A DNA stretch of 64,000 bases from UBA6265 sp964526965 (GTDB lineage Bacteria; Chloroflexota; Chloroflexia; Thermomicrobiales; UBA6265), in NCBI GenBank assembly GCA_964526965.1, contig CAZGML010000011.1:12077-76076 (forward strand). The letters run 5' to 3'. Positions 53,358 through 61,586 of the stretch are shown here, piece by piece. The translations under genes were made by a program, and so were the position numbers. The first letter of the stretch is position 1; each line of letters starts with the position of its first letter. The notes below the pieces were generated by a model that ran no database searches, was not told where the DNA came from, and saw only the letters and a list, made by a program, of their open reading frames with translations.

Positions 53358-53939
53358 TCAGATGGTAATCTCACGTACCGTTATGCCGGCGTCTTCCATA
53401 GCTTGTTCTGCGGGGCCGTCCGGATGTATCGCTGCAGTCATATTCTTGAGCACCTGCACGTTAAACCCGGCCTTCTTCGCATCCAGCGATGTTTCCTTTA
53501 CGCAGTAGTCGAACGCAATGCCGGTAACATCTACGTCGGTGATTTCGGCCTCGGTCAGCACCTCGCGCAGGCTCTTGCCCGCTTCGTTTGTCCCCTCAAA
53601 GCCGGAATACGCGGGAACACCATTACCTTTAAGAACCTCGTCATCCGGATAACGTCCGCTGGCGGGCCAAAGTTCCGGGTGATACTCAGCGCCCTTCGTG
53701 CCGATGATGCAGTGTGGCGGCCACGTATCGACGAAATCCGGCTCCGGAGTAATGTGCCCACCGTTGTCGCTATTCGGCTTGTGCCAGTCTCGCGTCGCAA
53801 CCACGAGCTTGTAGTCGCCACCGTTGGCTTCCAGCTGTGCGGCGATATTCCGCGCTACCTGATTACCACCATTAACGGCGAGCGATCCGCCTTCGCAAAA
53901 GTCGTTCTGAACGTCTACTACCAGTAGTGCCTTGGACAA
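53358..53939 (-). CDS. pncA: Nicotinamidase (isochorismatase family)
   Basis: A 193-residue cysteine hydrolase that turns nicotinamide into nicotinate in NAD salvage. Catalytic Asp9 is in VDVQNDFCEGGSLAV, metal-ligand positions are in ATRDWHKPN...GGH, a Lys lies in the VLKGNG region and the nucleophile Cys in AFDYCVKET. The start is TTG at 53939 with a strong AAGGAGG 6 nt upstream. It is probably cotranscribed with the PH protein. Confidence 0.9.
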   Translation of the reverse strand: MSKALLVVDVQNDFCEGGSLAVNGGNQVARNIAAQLEANGGDYKLVVATRDWHKPNSDNGGHITPEPDFVDTWPPHCIIGTKGAEYHPELWPASGRYPDDEVLKGNGVPAYSGFEGTNEAGKSLREVLTEAEITDVDVTGIAFDYCVKETSLDAKKAGFNVQVLKNMTAAIHPDGPAEQAMEDAGITVREITI

Positions 53940-53998
53940 ATTTGCCTCCTTGTTCTTTCAGCAGAATGACATGCGTATCAGGGTCTCATAATCGGCAA

Positions 53999-54030
53999 CC
54001 GGGCCGCCTCCTGACATGGAAGCAGCCCGG
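53999..54030 (-). terminator. Hairpin after sucD
   Basis: CCGGGCCGCCTCC pairs with GGAAGCAGCCCGG (two mismatches) around a 6-nt loop. There is no U-tract, so it may be a stabilising or rho-assisted end. Confidence 0.5.
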
Positions 54031-54052
54031 TACACATACGAAAAGCGTCAAC

Positions 54053-54925
54053 TTAGGCGTTCATCTTCGCCTTGAGCTTTTCTGGAATCTCACTCATACG
54101 CTCGGCCACAGCAACACCCGCGGCTTCCAGTGCTTCGATCTTGCCGGCTGCAGTACCCGCTCCACCGGAAATGATTGCGCCAGCATGGCCCATGCGCTTG
54201 CCTGGAGGCGCGGTGCGACCGGCAATGAAGCCGGCCATCGGTTTGGTGACATGCTGCTTGATGAACTCAGCAGCCGTCTCTTCGTCGTCGCCACCGATTT
54301 CACCGATCATGACGATCGCTTCAGTGCCCGGATCGTTCTGGAACATTTCCAGGATATCCACAAAGGCGGAACCTATGATTGGGTCACCGCCGATACCGAC
54401 AACGCTGCTCTGGCCCAGTCCGGCCTTGGTTAGTGCGTCGACAACTTCATAGGTCAGTGTGCCGGATCGGCTAACGACCCCAACCTTGCCTGGTTCGTGG
54501 ATAAAGCCCGGCATGATGCCGATCTTGCCCTTGCCTGGCGTGGTGATGCCTGGGCAGTTGGGGCCGATGAGCGTGGCACCCTTGCGCTTCACGTGGTGGT
54601 ACACAGCCACCATATCGTTAACCGGAACGCCCTCGGTGATGCAGACAATGAGGTCGATGCCGTTATCTGCGGCCTCGTAAATAGCATCGACAGTGAACCG
54701 GGCGGGAACGTAGATCACGCTCGCGTTGGCACCGGTTTCTTGCACGGCTTCTTCAACGGTGTTGAACACCGGCACGCCATGAACTTCCTGGCCGGCCTTG
54801 CCGGGTGTAACGCCGCCAACGACATTGGTGCCGTATTCGAGCATCTGCTCGGTGTGGAAGGATCCTTCGCGGCCGGTGATTCCCTGAACCAGCAGCCGGG
54901 TATTTTCATCAACAAGTATGCTCAC
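54053..54925 (-). CDS. sucD: Succinate-CoA ligase alpha subunit
   Basis: A 290-residue subunit. CoA-binding fold with VQGITGREGSFHTEQM, then GPNCPGITTPGK, GIGGDPIIG, and the phosphohistidine loop GHAGAIISGG (His about 247). The GTG at 54925 has GGAG 6 nt upstream and gives the standard length; the open frame up to 55045 overlaps sucC and is not homologous. It works with SucC in the TCA cycle, making ATP or GTP from succinyl-CoA. Confidence 0.96.
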   Translation of the reverse strand: MSILVDENTRLLVQGITGREGSFHTEQMLEYGTNVVGGVTPGKAGQEVHGVPVFNTVEEAVQETGANASVIYVPARFTVDAIYEAADNGIDLIVCITEGVPVNDMVAVYHHVKRKGATLIGPNCPGITTPGKGKIGIMPGFIHEPGKVGVVSRSGTLTYEVVDALTKAGLGQSSVVGIGGDPIIGSAFVDILEMFQNDPGTEAIVMIGEIGGDDEETAAEFIKQHVTKPMAGFIAGRTAPPGKRMGHAGAIISGGAGTAAGKIEALEAAGVAVAERMSEIPEKLKAKMNA

Positions 54926-54974
54926 GATTTTCTCCCTGGTTGTGATGTTCGCGGAGGTATCGACAATGCGTCGA

Positions 54975-56111
54975 TTACGCTCCAGCGGCGGCTGCCACCA
55001 CCTGGGCGGCTGCTTCGTCCATGCTGTCACCAGCGGTGATTCCATGCTCGGAGAGGATCTTCTTGCCCTCTTCGGCGTTTGTACCGCTCAGGCGAACCAC
55101 CAGCGGCACCTTCACATCCACATTGTCGAGCGCGGCAACGATACCGCGTGCAACAACATCACCACGGGTAATACCGCCGAAGATGTTGATGAGGATCGCA
55201 TTGACCGCCGGGTCGGCGAGCACCAGGTTGAAGGCCTTGGTTACCTGCTCCTCGTTGGCACCGCCACCAACGTCAAGGAAGTTTGCCGGCTCACCACCAG
55301 CGAGTTGAACCGCATCGAGCGTGGCCATGCTGAGGCCAGCGCCGTTGACGATGCAGCCGATGGTGCCATCGAGCTTCACGAAGCTGATGCCGCTGGCATT
55401 GGCTTCGAGCTCGGTTTCATTCTCTTCAGCCAGATCGCGCAGGTCTTCGGTTTCCGGATGTCGGTAAAGGGCGTTGTCGTCGAAGCTCATCTTGGCGTCG
55501 AGCGCTTGCCATTTGCCCTCGCCATTAATGATGAGTGGGTTGATCTCCACGAGCGTGGCATCTTCTTCCATAAAAATGGAATAGAGCCGCTCGGCGATGG
55601 CCGCAAAGCCATTGACCATCTTCGGATCGAGACCCAGTGCAAAGGCAATTTCCTTGGCCTGGTAACCACGGAAGCCGACCAATGGATCGCCATCGCGCGT
55701 GACGATGGCATCCGGGTTATCTTCCGCCACGACCTCGATTTCCACACCGCCTTCGGCGCTGGCCATGATCATGATCTTGCGATCGGGCCGGTTCATGACA
55801 GCACTGATATAAACTTCCTTCTGAATATCAGCGCCCGATGCAACCAGCACCTTGTTGACGGTATGACCCTTGATGTCCATGCCAAGGATTTCCCTGGCTG
55901 CCTCAAAGGCTTCATCCGGATTTTTTACCACCTTCACGCCGCCGGCCTTGCCGCGACCACCGGTGTGAACCTGGGCCTTTACCACAACAACGCCGCCAAA
56001 TTCGGCGGCGATTTCTCGGGCTTCTTCGGCAGTGGTTGCCACCTTGCCCGGGTTAACCGGAATGCCATGCTTGGCGAGTATTTCCGCAGCCTGATACTCG
56101 TGGATGTTCAT
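54975..56111 (-). CDS. sucC: Succinate-CoA ligase beta subunit
   Basis: A 378-residue ATP-grasp subunit. Motifs: MNIHEYQAAEILAKHGIPV, VKAQVHTGGRGKAGGVK, LVEINPLIIN, FLDVGGGANEEQV and LINIFGGITRGD. Standard length. AAGGAGG lies upstream of ATG 56111. The sucC-sucD order with a 49-bp gap is the usual operon. Confidence 0.97.
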   Translation of the reverse strand: MNIHEYQAAEILAKHGIPVNPGKVATTAEEAREIAAEFGGVVVVKAQVHTGGRGKAGGVKVVKNPDEAFEAAREILGMDIKGHTVNKVLVASGADIQKEVYISAVMNRPDRKIMIMASAEGGVEIEVVAEDNPDAIVTRDGDPLVGFRGYQAKEIAFALGLDPKMVNGFAAIAERLYSIFMEEDATLVEINPLIINGEGKWQALDAKMSFDDNALYRHPETEDLRDLAEENETELEANASGISFVKLDGTIGCIVNGAGLSMATLDAVQLAGGEPANFLDVGGGANEEQVTKAFNLVLADPAVNAILINIFGGITRGDVVARGIVAALDNVDVKVPLVVRLSGTNAEEGKKILSEHGITAGDSMDEAAAQVVAAAAGA

Positions 56112-56232
56112 CCTGCGCGTTCCTCCTTGATGACGGGAATCGAGCCCGAGTTCCAGGCACGATCATCTTTCGCCACATTGGCGGAATTTTAGCACACATA
56201 CAGGTTATTCCCCGTAAGAAATCAGGCCTATT

Positions 56233-56865
56233 CTAGCCAACGTCCAGAAACTGAACCCTACCGGTAGACATGTCGTACATCGCACCGGCTACTTCCGTAT
56301 GGCCTGCTTCTATCGCAGCACTCACAACCGGAGAGATAGTGCGTAATCGCTGCACCTGACGACGGACGTTTTCACGCGCAGTGGCATCGGCGAGGTCGTC
56401 CGGATGCGAATCCTGCGCCCGCAGCACACTGGGTTCGATAGCATCCATAAGCACGAACATTCTGCCCGGTACGGTGAGGTTGTTCTGCACAACATTAATG
56501 GCGGCAGAAACAGCTCCACAATGGGTATGGCCCATCACCAGGAGTAACGGTACACCGAGCACATCGACAGCGTATTCCATACTGGCGAGGCCATAATCGC
56601 TCACGAAGTTTCCGGCAAGGCGCACCATGAAGAGATCGCCGGGCTCCTGATCAAAGATCAGCTCGGCACCGACGCGCGCATCGGCGCAGGCGAGAATGGC
56701 GGCAACGGGAAGATGCTCCTCCGTCAACGATGTGTGCGCGACGGAATAGTATCCGGCGTGGATTCCGTCGGTGACATAACGCTCGTTGCCTTCCTTGAGC
56801 CATTGGATGGCCTGTGGCGGCGTAATATCACCGAGATTGCGGTTGGGATTGCGATATGGAGACAT
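56233..56865 (-). CDS. Beta-class carbonic anhydrase
   Basis: A 210-residue zinc enzyme interconverting CO2 and bicarbonate. Zinc site residues are visible in ACADARVG (Cys, Asp-Arg pair) and GHTHCGAV (His, Cys), together with VRLAGNFVSDYG. Length is standard for the beta class. It lies between the peptide transporter and sucCD, all on the minus strand. Confidence 0.94.
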   Translation of the reverse strand: MSPYRNPNRNLGDITPPQAIQWLKEGNERYVTDGIHAGYYSVAHTSLTEEHLPVAAILACADARVGAELIFDQEPGDLFMVRLAGNFVSDYGLASMEYAVDVLGVPLLLVMGHTHCGAVSAAINVVQNNLTVPGRMFVLMDAIEPSVLRAQDSHPDDLADATARENVRRQVQRLRTISPVVSAAIEAGHTEVAGAMYDMSTGRVQFLDVG

Positions 56866-56916
56866 GGCGGTATTCCTGCATCAGTCGACAATTTAACCAT
56901 CGCAAGCATACATGCA

Positions 56917-56945
56917 AAACGGGCGAGCCATCTGGCCCGCCCGTA
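56917..56945 (-). terminator. Terminator of the opp operon
   Basis: On the minus strand a GC-rich stem (56935-56945 with 56920-56930, 4-nt loop) is followed by TTTT. It lies 12 bp after the oppF-like stop codon. Confidence 0.82.
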
Positions 56946-56956
56946 CGTGTCGCTTA

Positions 56957-58102
56957 CTAGTTTGTCGCGTTGTTACCGGTCCCTGAGCCTTCGAGTGTGC
57001 TCTCATCGCGCGGGCCAGGTGGTTCCGGCATCGCACGCAAATCGGCAGCACCCTGTAGCGTCAACTCATCGGAGAAATGACAGGCTGCCCAGTGGCCCGG
57101 CTCGACTTCACGCAACTCCGGACGTTTCGTTTTGCAAATGTCTTGCGCGTAGCGGCACCTGGTATGAAACGCACAACCCTCTGGCGGATCGGCCGGATCC
57201 GGCATTTCGCCTTCCAGCATGATGCGGCTCTTCGCACCGCGCTGACGAGGGTCGGCAATCGGAACCGCCGAGAGGAGTGCTTCGGTGTACGGCATCTTCG
57301 GCGTCGCGAACAATCGCTCGGTCTCGGTGACCTCCACCAGGCGCCCCAGGTACATAACGGCCACACGATCGCAAAGGTGCTCCACCACACTCAGGTCATG
57401 CGAGATGAAGAGATACGTCAGGCCAAGATCGCTCTGCAGACTCCGGAGCAGGTTGATGATCTGCGCTCGCACCGACACATCCAGCGCCGAGACTGGTTCG
57501 TCCGCAACCAACAGTCGCGGATTCGTCGCCAAGGCTCGCGCAATACCGACGCGTTGGCGCTCACCACCCGAGAACGCATGCGGATAACGGCGCATGTACT
57601 CCGGGCGCAACCCAACGCGCTTGAGAAGATCGGCCACCTGTTGGTTGGTTGACCCTTCTTCGTCGGACCCGAAACCGCGCAACGGCTCGGCGACGATATC
57701 CCGAAGCGACATACGAGGGTTCAGCGAGGCAAACGGATCCTGGAAAACCATGCGGATTTCCTTGCGCGTTGTGCGAAGCACAGACTTGGATGCCGTCGCC
57801 AAATCGACTGACTGGCCGTTGGTGCGGTTATAGTGCATTTCGCCGGCAGTTGGCTCATATACGCGCATGAGGGTGCGACCGATGGTGGTTTTGCCGCAGC
57901 CGGATTCACCGACGAGGCCGAGTGTTTCCCCCTCGTAGATGTCCAGGGAAACACCGTCAACTGCGCGCACCCAGCCACCCTCGCGGCTGAACATTCCCTT
58001 CTTAACCGGGAAGTGCATTTTCAAGTCGCGGATCTCGATGATCTTCTTTCGCTCGCCAGCAGGCTGGGCGTCGGTCTGCGACGCGTGCTGTTGCGTTGCC
58101 AT
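56957..58102 (-). CDS. oppF: Peptide ABC transporter ATP-binding protein, OppF-like
   Basis: A 381-residue ATPase: Walker A GESGCGKTT, Q-loop MVFQDPFASLNPRMS, signature FSGGERQRVGIARAL, Walker B LLVADEPVSALDVS, and the C-terminal oligopeptide-type motif with cysteines (CAFHTRCRYAQDIC) that in relatives binds an Fe-S cluster. ATG 58102 has AGGAGG 7 nt upstream and overlaps the oppD stop by one base. Confidence 0.94.
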   Translation of the reverse strand: MATQQHASQTDAQPAGERKKIIEIRDLKMHFPVKKGMFSREGGWVRAVDGVSLDIYEGETLGLVGESGCGKTTIGRTLMRVYEPTAGEMHYNRTNGQSVDLATASKSVLRTTRKEIRMVFQDPFASLNPRMSLRDIVAEPLRGFGSDEEGSTNQQVADLLKRVGLRPEYMRRYPHAFSGGERQRVGIARALATNPRLLVADEPVSALDVSVRAQIINLLRSLQSDLGLTYLFISHDLSVVEHLCDRVAVMYLGRLVEVTETERLFATPKMPYTEALLSAVPIADPRQRGAKSRIMLEGEMPDPADPPEGCAFHTRCRYAQDICKTKRPELREVEPGHWAACHFSDELTLQGAADLRAMPEPPGPRDESTLEGSGTGNNATN

Positions 58103-59199
58103 CACTTCACCTCCTGCGGTTTGGACTCATGCCACTGTTGCGCGGCATTTGTGTAGAGCAAGCACCGTGCGGTGTGACCGTCTCCGAAATCGATGTTCGG
58201 TGGTGTCACCGCATCGCAAAGGCCCTCCATATAGTGATCGCATCGGGTATGGAACGGACAGGCTGGCGGTCGGTTGTACGGATTCGGAACCGTACCGGCA
58301 ATGGTGTAGAGCTCTTCGTTCGACTGTTGCTCCCCGACCTTTGGGACAGACCGAAGGAGCGCCCGCGTGTAGGGATGACGCGGTTCGTGAAAGATCTGAT
58401 CCACCGTGCCATTTTCAGCCACGGTGCCCAGGTACATCACAGCGACATCGTCCGCCATTTCCGCGACGACGCCGAGGTCGTGGGTAATCATCATGAGTGA
58501 CATGCCGAGGTCTGCCTGAAGCCCCCGAATAAGATCCAGGATCTGCGCCTGGGTCGTCACATCCAACGCCGTGGTTGGCTCATCAGCTATCAGCACCTCG
58601 GGGTTGCCGATGAGGGCCATGGCGATCATGGCGCGCTGGCGCATACCACCCGAGAGTTGGAATGGATAACGATCCACCATTCGGTCTGGCCGCGGGATAC
58701 CCACCACTCGCAAGGATTCGATAGCTCGATCGTGCGCCTCTTCCTTCGACACCTTGAAGTGCGTGAGCACGGCTTCGCGAATCTGGTTGCCCACGGTGTG
58801 GACCGGGCTGAAGGAGCTCATCGGCTCCTGGAAGATCATGGCGATATCTCGCCACCGAATCGAGCGAAGTTCTTTCCCTCTTGGATCGAGACTGGCCAGG
58901 TTGGTCGTCTTGATTCCGCCATTCTTGTCCTTGTGATTGAAGAGGATGTCGCCATCCACAATCTTGCCGGGTCGCTCGACGATTTGCATGACGGAACGAG
59001 CGGTGATGCTCTTGCCGCAACCGCTCTCGCCTACAATCGCCAGCGTCTTCCCGCGCTCCAGACTCATCGATACGCCGTCGACAGCCCGAACGACACCTTC
59101 GTTTGTAAAGAAGTGCGTCTTCAAATCGCGGATTTCGAGCACGTTGTCTCGTTCCTTTGTGGTCTCGTCTTGCGAGAGAGCCGTGGAAATGTCAGTCAT
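58102..59199 (-). CDS. oppD: Peptide ABC transporter ATP-binding protein, OppD-like
   Basis: A 365-residue ATPase: Walker A GESGCGKS, MIFQEPMSSFSPVHTVG, signature LSGGMRQRAMIAMAL, Walker B VLIADEPTTALDVT and a C-terminal CPFHTRCDHYMEGLCD cysteine motif. Forms a heterodimer with OppF. Starts 15 bp after oppC. Confidence 0.95.
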   Translation of the reverse strand: MTDISTALSQDETTKERDNVLEIRDLKTHFFTNEGVVRAVDGVSMSLERGKTLAIVGESGCGKSITARSVMQIVERPGKIVDGDILFNHKDKNGGIKTTNLASLDPRGKELRSIRWRDIAMIFQEPMSSFSPVHTVGNQIREAVLTHFKVSKEEAHDRAIESLRVVGIPRPDRMVDRYPFQLSGGMRQRAMIAMALIGNPEVLIADEPTTALDVTTQAQILDLIRGLQADLGMSLMMITHDLGVVAEMADDVAVMYLGTVAENGTVDQIFHEPRHPYTRALLRSVPKVGEQQSNEELYTIAGTVPNPYNRPPACPFHTRCDHYMEGLCDAVTPPNIDFGDGHTARCLLYTNAAQQWHESKPQEVK

Positions 59200-59214
59200 G
59201 GTCCGCTCTCCCTC

Positions 59215-60486
59215 CTATCCGGAATACGGGTCTGCAGCATCGCGCAAACCATCGCCAAGGAAATACAATGCCATTACCGCGATCATCACCGCTACCGCTG
59301 GCAGCAATAACCACGGAGCCGTGGCTATTGCTCGCACGTTATTAGCGCCCTCCAGCAGTGATCCCCAACTTACATCTGGTGCGCGAATACCAAGGCCGAG
59401 GAAGCTCAGCGCGGTTTCGCCCAGAATAGTTGCGGGAATGGATAGCGTCAGTGACGCGATAATGTGGCTGGCGAACGAGGGCAACATCTGTCGCACGATA
59501 ATTCGCATCTCGCCTGCGCCATCGAGCCGGGCAGCAACGACGAAATCCTCCTCGCGCAACTGCAGGAATCGTCCGCGCACCACCCTGGCGAGACCGGTCC
59601 AGTTAATGAGGGACAGGATAATCGTGATACCAAAGTAGACGCGCAAGCCGCTCCATTGCGGTGGGAGGGCAGCCGCGAGCCCCATCCACAATGGGATGGT
59701 CGGCAGCGAGCCGATGAATTCGATAAGGCGCTGGATAAACATGTCGATCCAGCCACCGAAGTATCCAGAGATTCCGCCCAACACAACGCCGAGTACGAAA
59801 CTGAGCGCAACACCGATCAGGCCGATGGTCATGGAGATCTGTGTGGCGTGAACGATTCTGCTGAAAAGGTCTCGTCCTGTCTGGTCGGCGCCGAACAGAT
59901 ACATCGGGTCGGTTGGATTATCCGGACCAATGAGATGTTTGTTCGTGGTGAAAATACCGAAGAGCTTGTACTCGTAGCCATCCACGAAGAAGCTCACAGG
60001 CACACGGGCATCATCACTGGGTGTGAACGTGCGGCGCAGTGATTCCTCGTCAATTTCTACGTCAAACCCGGTCACATACGGATCCCAGCTGCCATCCTGA
60101 AAGAAGTGGAGCCGTTGCGGAGGCGCGTAGGTGTACTGCGCATCCATGTGCGATGTTTCAAATGGCGAGAGAAACGGAGCAAACGCAACCACCAGGTACA
60201 GAAAGATGGTCATCGCCAGCCCGAAAATCGCCAGCTTGCTCTTGCGGAATCGCCACCAGACGAGTTTCCATTGCGGCGCAACATCAATCTCGCCTTCGCG
60301 ATCGGCTACTGCCTCAATCGGCAACTCAGCTGGATCGTCGGGATTCGCTGCGAGTTCGTATCTGTTACGCCATTCCATGTATTCGGGGACGTGTGGGGTC
60401 AGATCCCAGGAGTGTTCTTCCCCTGAACTCTGCCCGGTAATCATTTCGTCCCCTGAAGGTTTTCTGCCAAAACCTGGGAGTTTCAT
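59215..60486 (-). CDS. oppC: Peptide ABC transporter permease, OppC-like (long form)
   Basis: A 423-residue permease, longer than the usual 290-310. An 80-residue hydrophilic N-terminus precedes helix 1 and about 90 extracytoplasmic residues separate helix 1 from the LFGADQTGRDLFSRI start of the transport core. The core has five helices and an EAA loop (ARLDGAGEMRIIVRQMLPS). The last segment LYFLGDGLRDAADP is typical of OppC/DppC. Confidence 0.93.
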   Translation of the reverse strand: MKLPGFGRKPSGDEMITGQSSGEEHSWDLTPHVPEYMEWRNRYELAANPDDPAELPIEAVADREGEIDVAPQWKLVWWRFRKSKLAIFGLAMTIFLYLVVAFAPFLSPFETSHMDAQYTYAPPQRLHFFQDGSWDPYVTGFDVEIDEESLRRTFTPSDDARVPVSFFVDGYEYKLFGIFTTNKHLIGPDNPTDPMYLFGADQTGRDLFSRIVHATQISMTIGLIGVALSFVLGVVLGGISGYFGGWIDMFIQRLIEFIGSLPTIPLWMGLAAALPPQWSGLRVYFGITIILSLINWTGLARVVRGRFLQLREEDFVVAARLDGAGEMRIIVRQMLPSFASHIIASLTLSIPATILGETALSFLGLGIRAPDVSWGSLLEGANNVRAIATAPWLLLPAVAVMIAVMALYFLGDGLRDAADPYSG

Positions 60487-60534
60487 CGAGTTTCGTCCTT
60501 GCTCGCCAGATCGTTCATTCGTCGGATACCCACG

Positions 60535-61518
60535 TCAACTAAACCTGATGCGTGGGTCAACCCACGCTAACGCAATATCCGATAGCAACACGCCGATCGT
60601 CGTTAGCAAGCTCAGTAACATAATGAAACTTGCCGCCAGATACATATCTTGTGCGCGTAACGCGTTAAGCAGCATGGGACCAGTGGTCGGCAAACTGAGC
60701 ACGATGGCGACAATCGCCTCACCAGAGATCAGGCCAGCAAGCAATCCGCCGGATGAGCTGATCAGCGGATTTACGGCGATCCTCACCGGGTACTTCAGGG
60801 TGAGTCGTCGTTCCGGAAGCCCCTTGGCCCTGGCAGTGGTGACGTATGGCTTGTGCAATTCGTCAAGCAGGTTTGCGCGCATGATACGCGTCATGCTGGC
60901 AACGCCGTTCGTCCCGAGGATCACCAGTGGCACCCAGAGGTGCTGAAGCAGGTCGCCGAAGCGGGCCCAGCTCCACGCGGCTTCGATGAACTCCGGCGAA
61001 AACAATCCGCCAACACTATGGTTGAACCACGCGAACGAGATATACAAGAGCACAAGTGCCAACAGGAAGTCTGGCGTGGCCAGGCCGATAAAGCCAAAGA
61101 ACGCGGTGATGTAATCACCCCAGGAGTGCTGACGCATGGCCGAGAAGACACCGAGCGGAAACGCGACGAACCAAACAAAGATCAGCGAGAGGATGGAGAT
61201 AACGAAACTCCAGCCGATGCGTTCCCAGATGAGTTCAGATACCGGGCGGTTGTACTCAAACGAGTAGCCCCAGTCTCCCACCAACAGTCCGCTAAGCCAG
61301 TTGAAATACTGCACCACCATGGGTTGGTCCAGCCCATATTGCTGTTCCAGCCGGGCGATTTCAGTTGGGTCAATGGTTTCGCCGCGGGCGGCGGCATTGG
61401 TGATAACAGTTGTCAGGTAATCTCCCGGTGGGAGCTGAATAATAATGAACGCTACAAGCGAAATCGCCAGCAACGTTGGGATCATGATCAACAATCGCCG
61501 GATGACGAATTGGAGCAC
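60535..61518 (-). CDS. oppB: Peptide ABC transporter permease, OppB-like
   Basis: A 327-residue permease with six helices. N-terminal LQFVIRRLLIMIPTLL, QYGLDQPMVVQYFNWL, GDWGYSFEYNRPV and the EAA loop TTARAKGLPERRLTLKYPVR are the usual OppB/DppB blocks. I prefer GTG at 61518, with GAGG 7 nt upstream, over TTG at 61524, which is too close to that site. It precedes oppC by 48 bp. Confidence 0.93.
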   Translation of the reverse strand: MLQFVIRRLLIMIPTLLAISLVAFIIIQLPPGDYLTTVITNAAARGETIDPTEIARLEQQYGLDQPMVVQYFNWLSGLLVGDWGYSFEYNRPVSELIWERIGWSFVISILSLIFVWFVAFPLGVFSAMRQHSWGDYITAFFGFIGLATPDFLLALVLLYISFAWFNHSVGGLFSPEFIEAAWSWARFGDLLQHLWVPLVILGTNGVASMTRIMRANLLDELHKPYVTTARAKGLPERRLTLKYPVRIAVNPLISSSGGLLAGLISGEAIVAIVLSLPTTGPMLLNALRAQDMYLAASFIMLLSLLTTIGVLLSDIALAWVDPRIRFS

Positions 61519-61542
61519 GAGCAAGCCTCATTTCCGATAGAA

Positions 61543-61569
61543 AACCACGCGCCCGAAGGGCGCGTGGTT
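61543..61569 (-). terminator. Hairpin between oppA and oppB (partial terminator)
   Basis: A perfect 12-bp stem (61543-61554 with 61558-61569) and 3-nt loop, followed on the minus strand by TTTT. It lies inside the operon and probably lets a fraction of transcripts continue, giving more binding protein than transporter. Confidence 0.8.
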
Positions 61570-61586
61570 CCATGAATGTCGCGCGA

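Noticed and set aside
54918..56192. Plus-strand frame of 424 codons over sucC
   Set aside because: It is the antisense shadow of a well-conserved gene.
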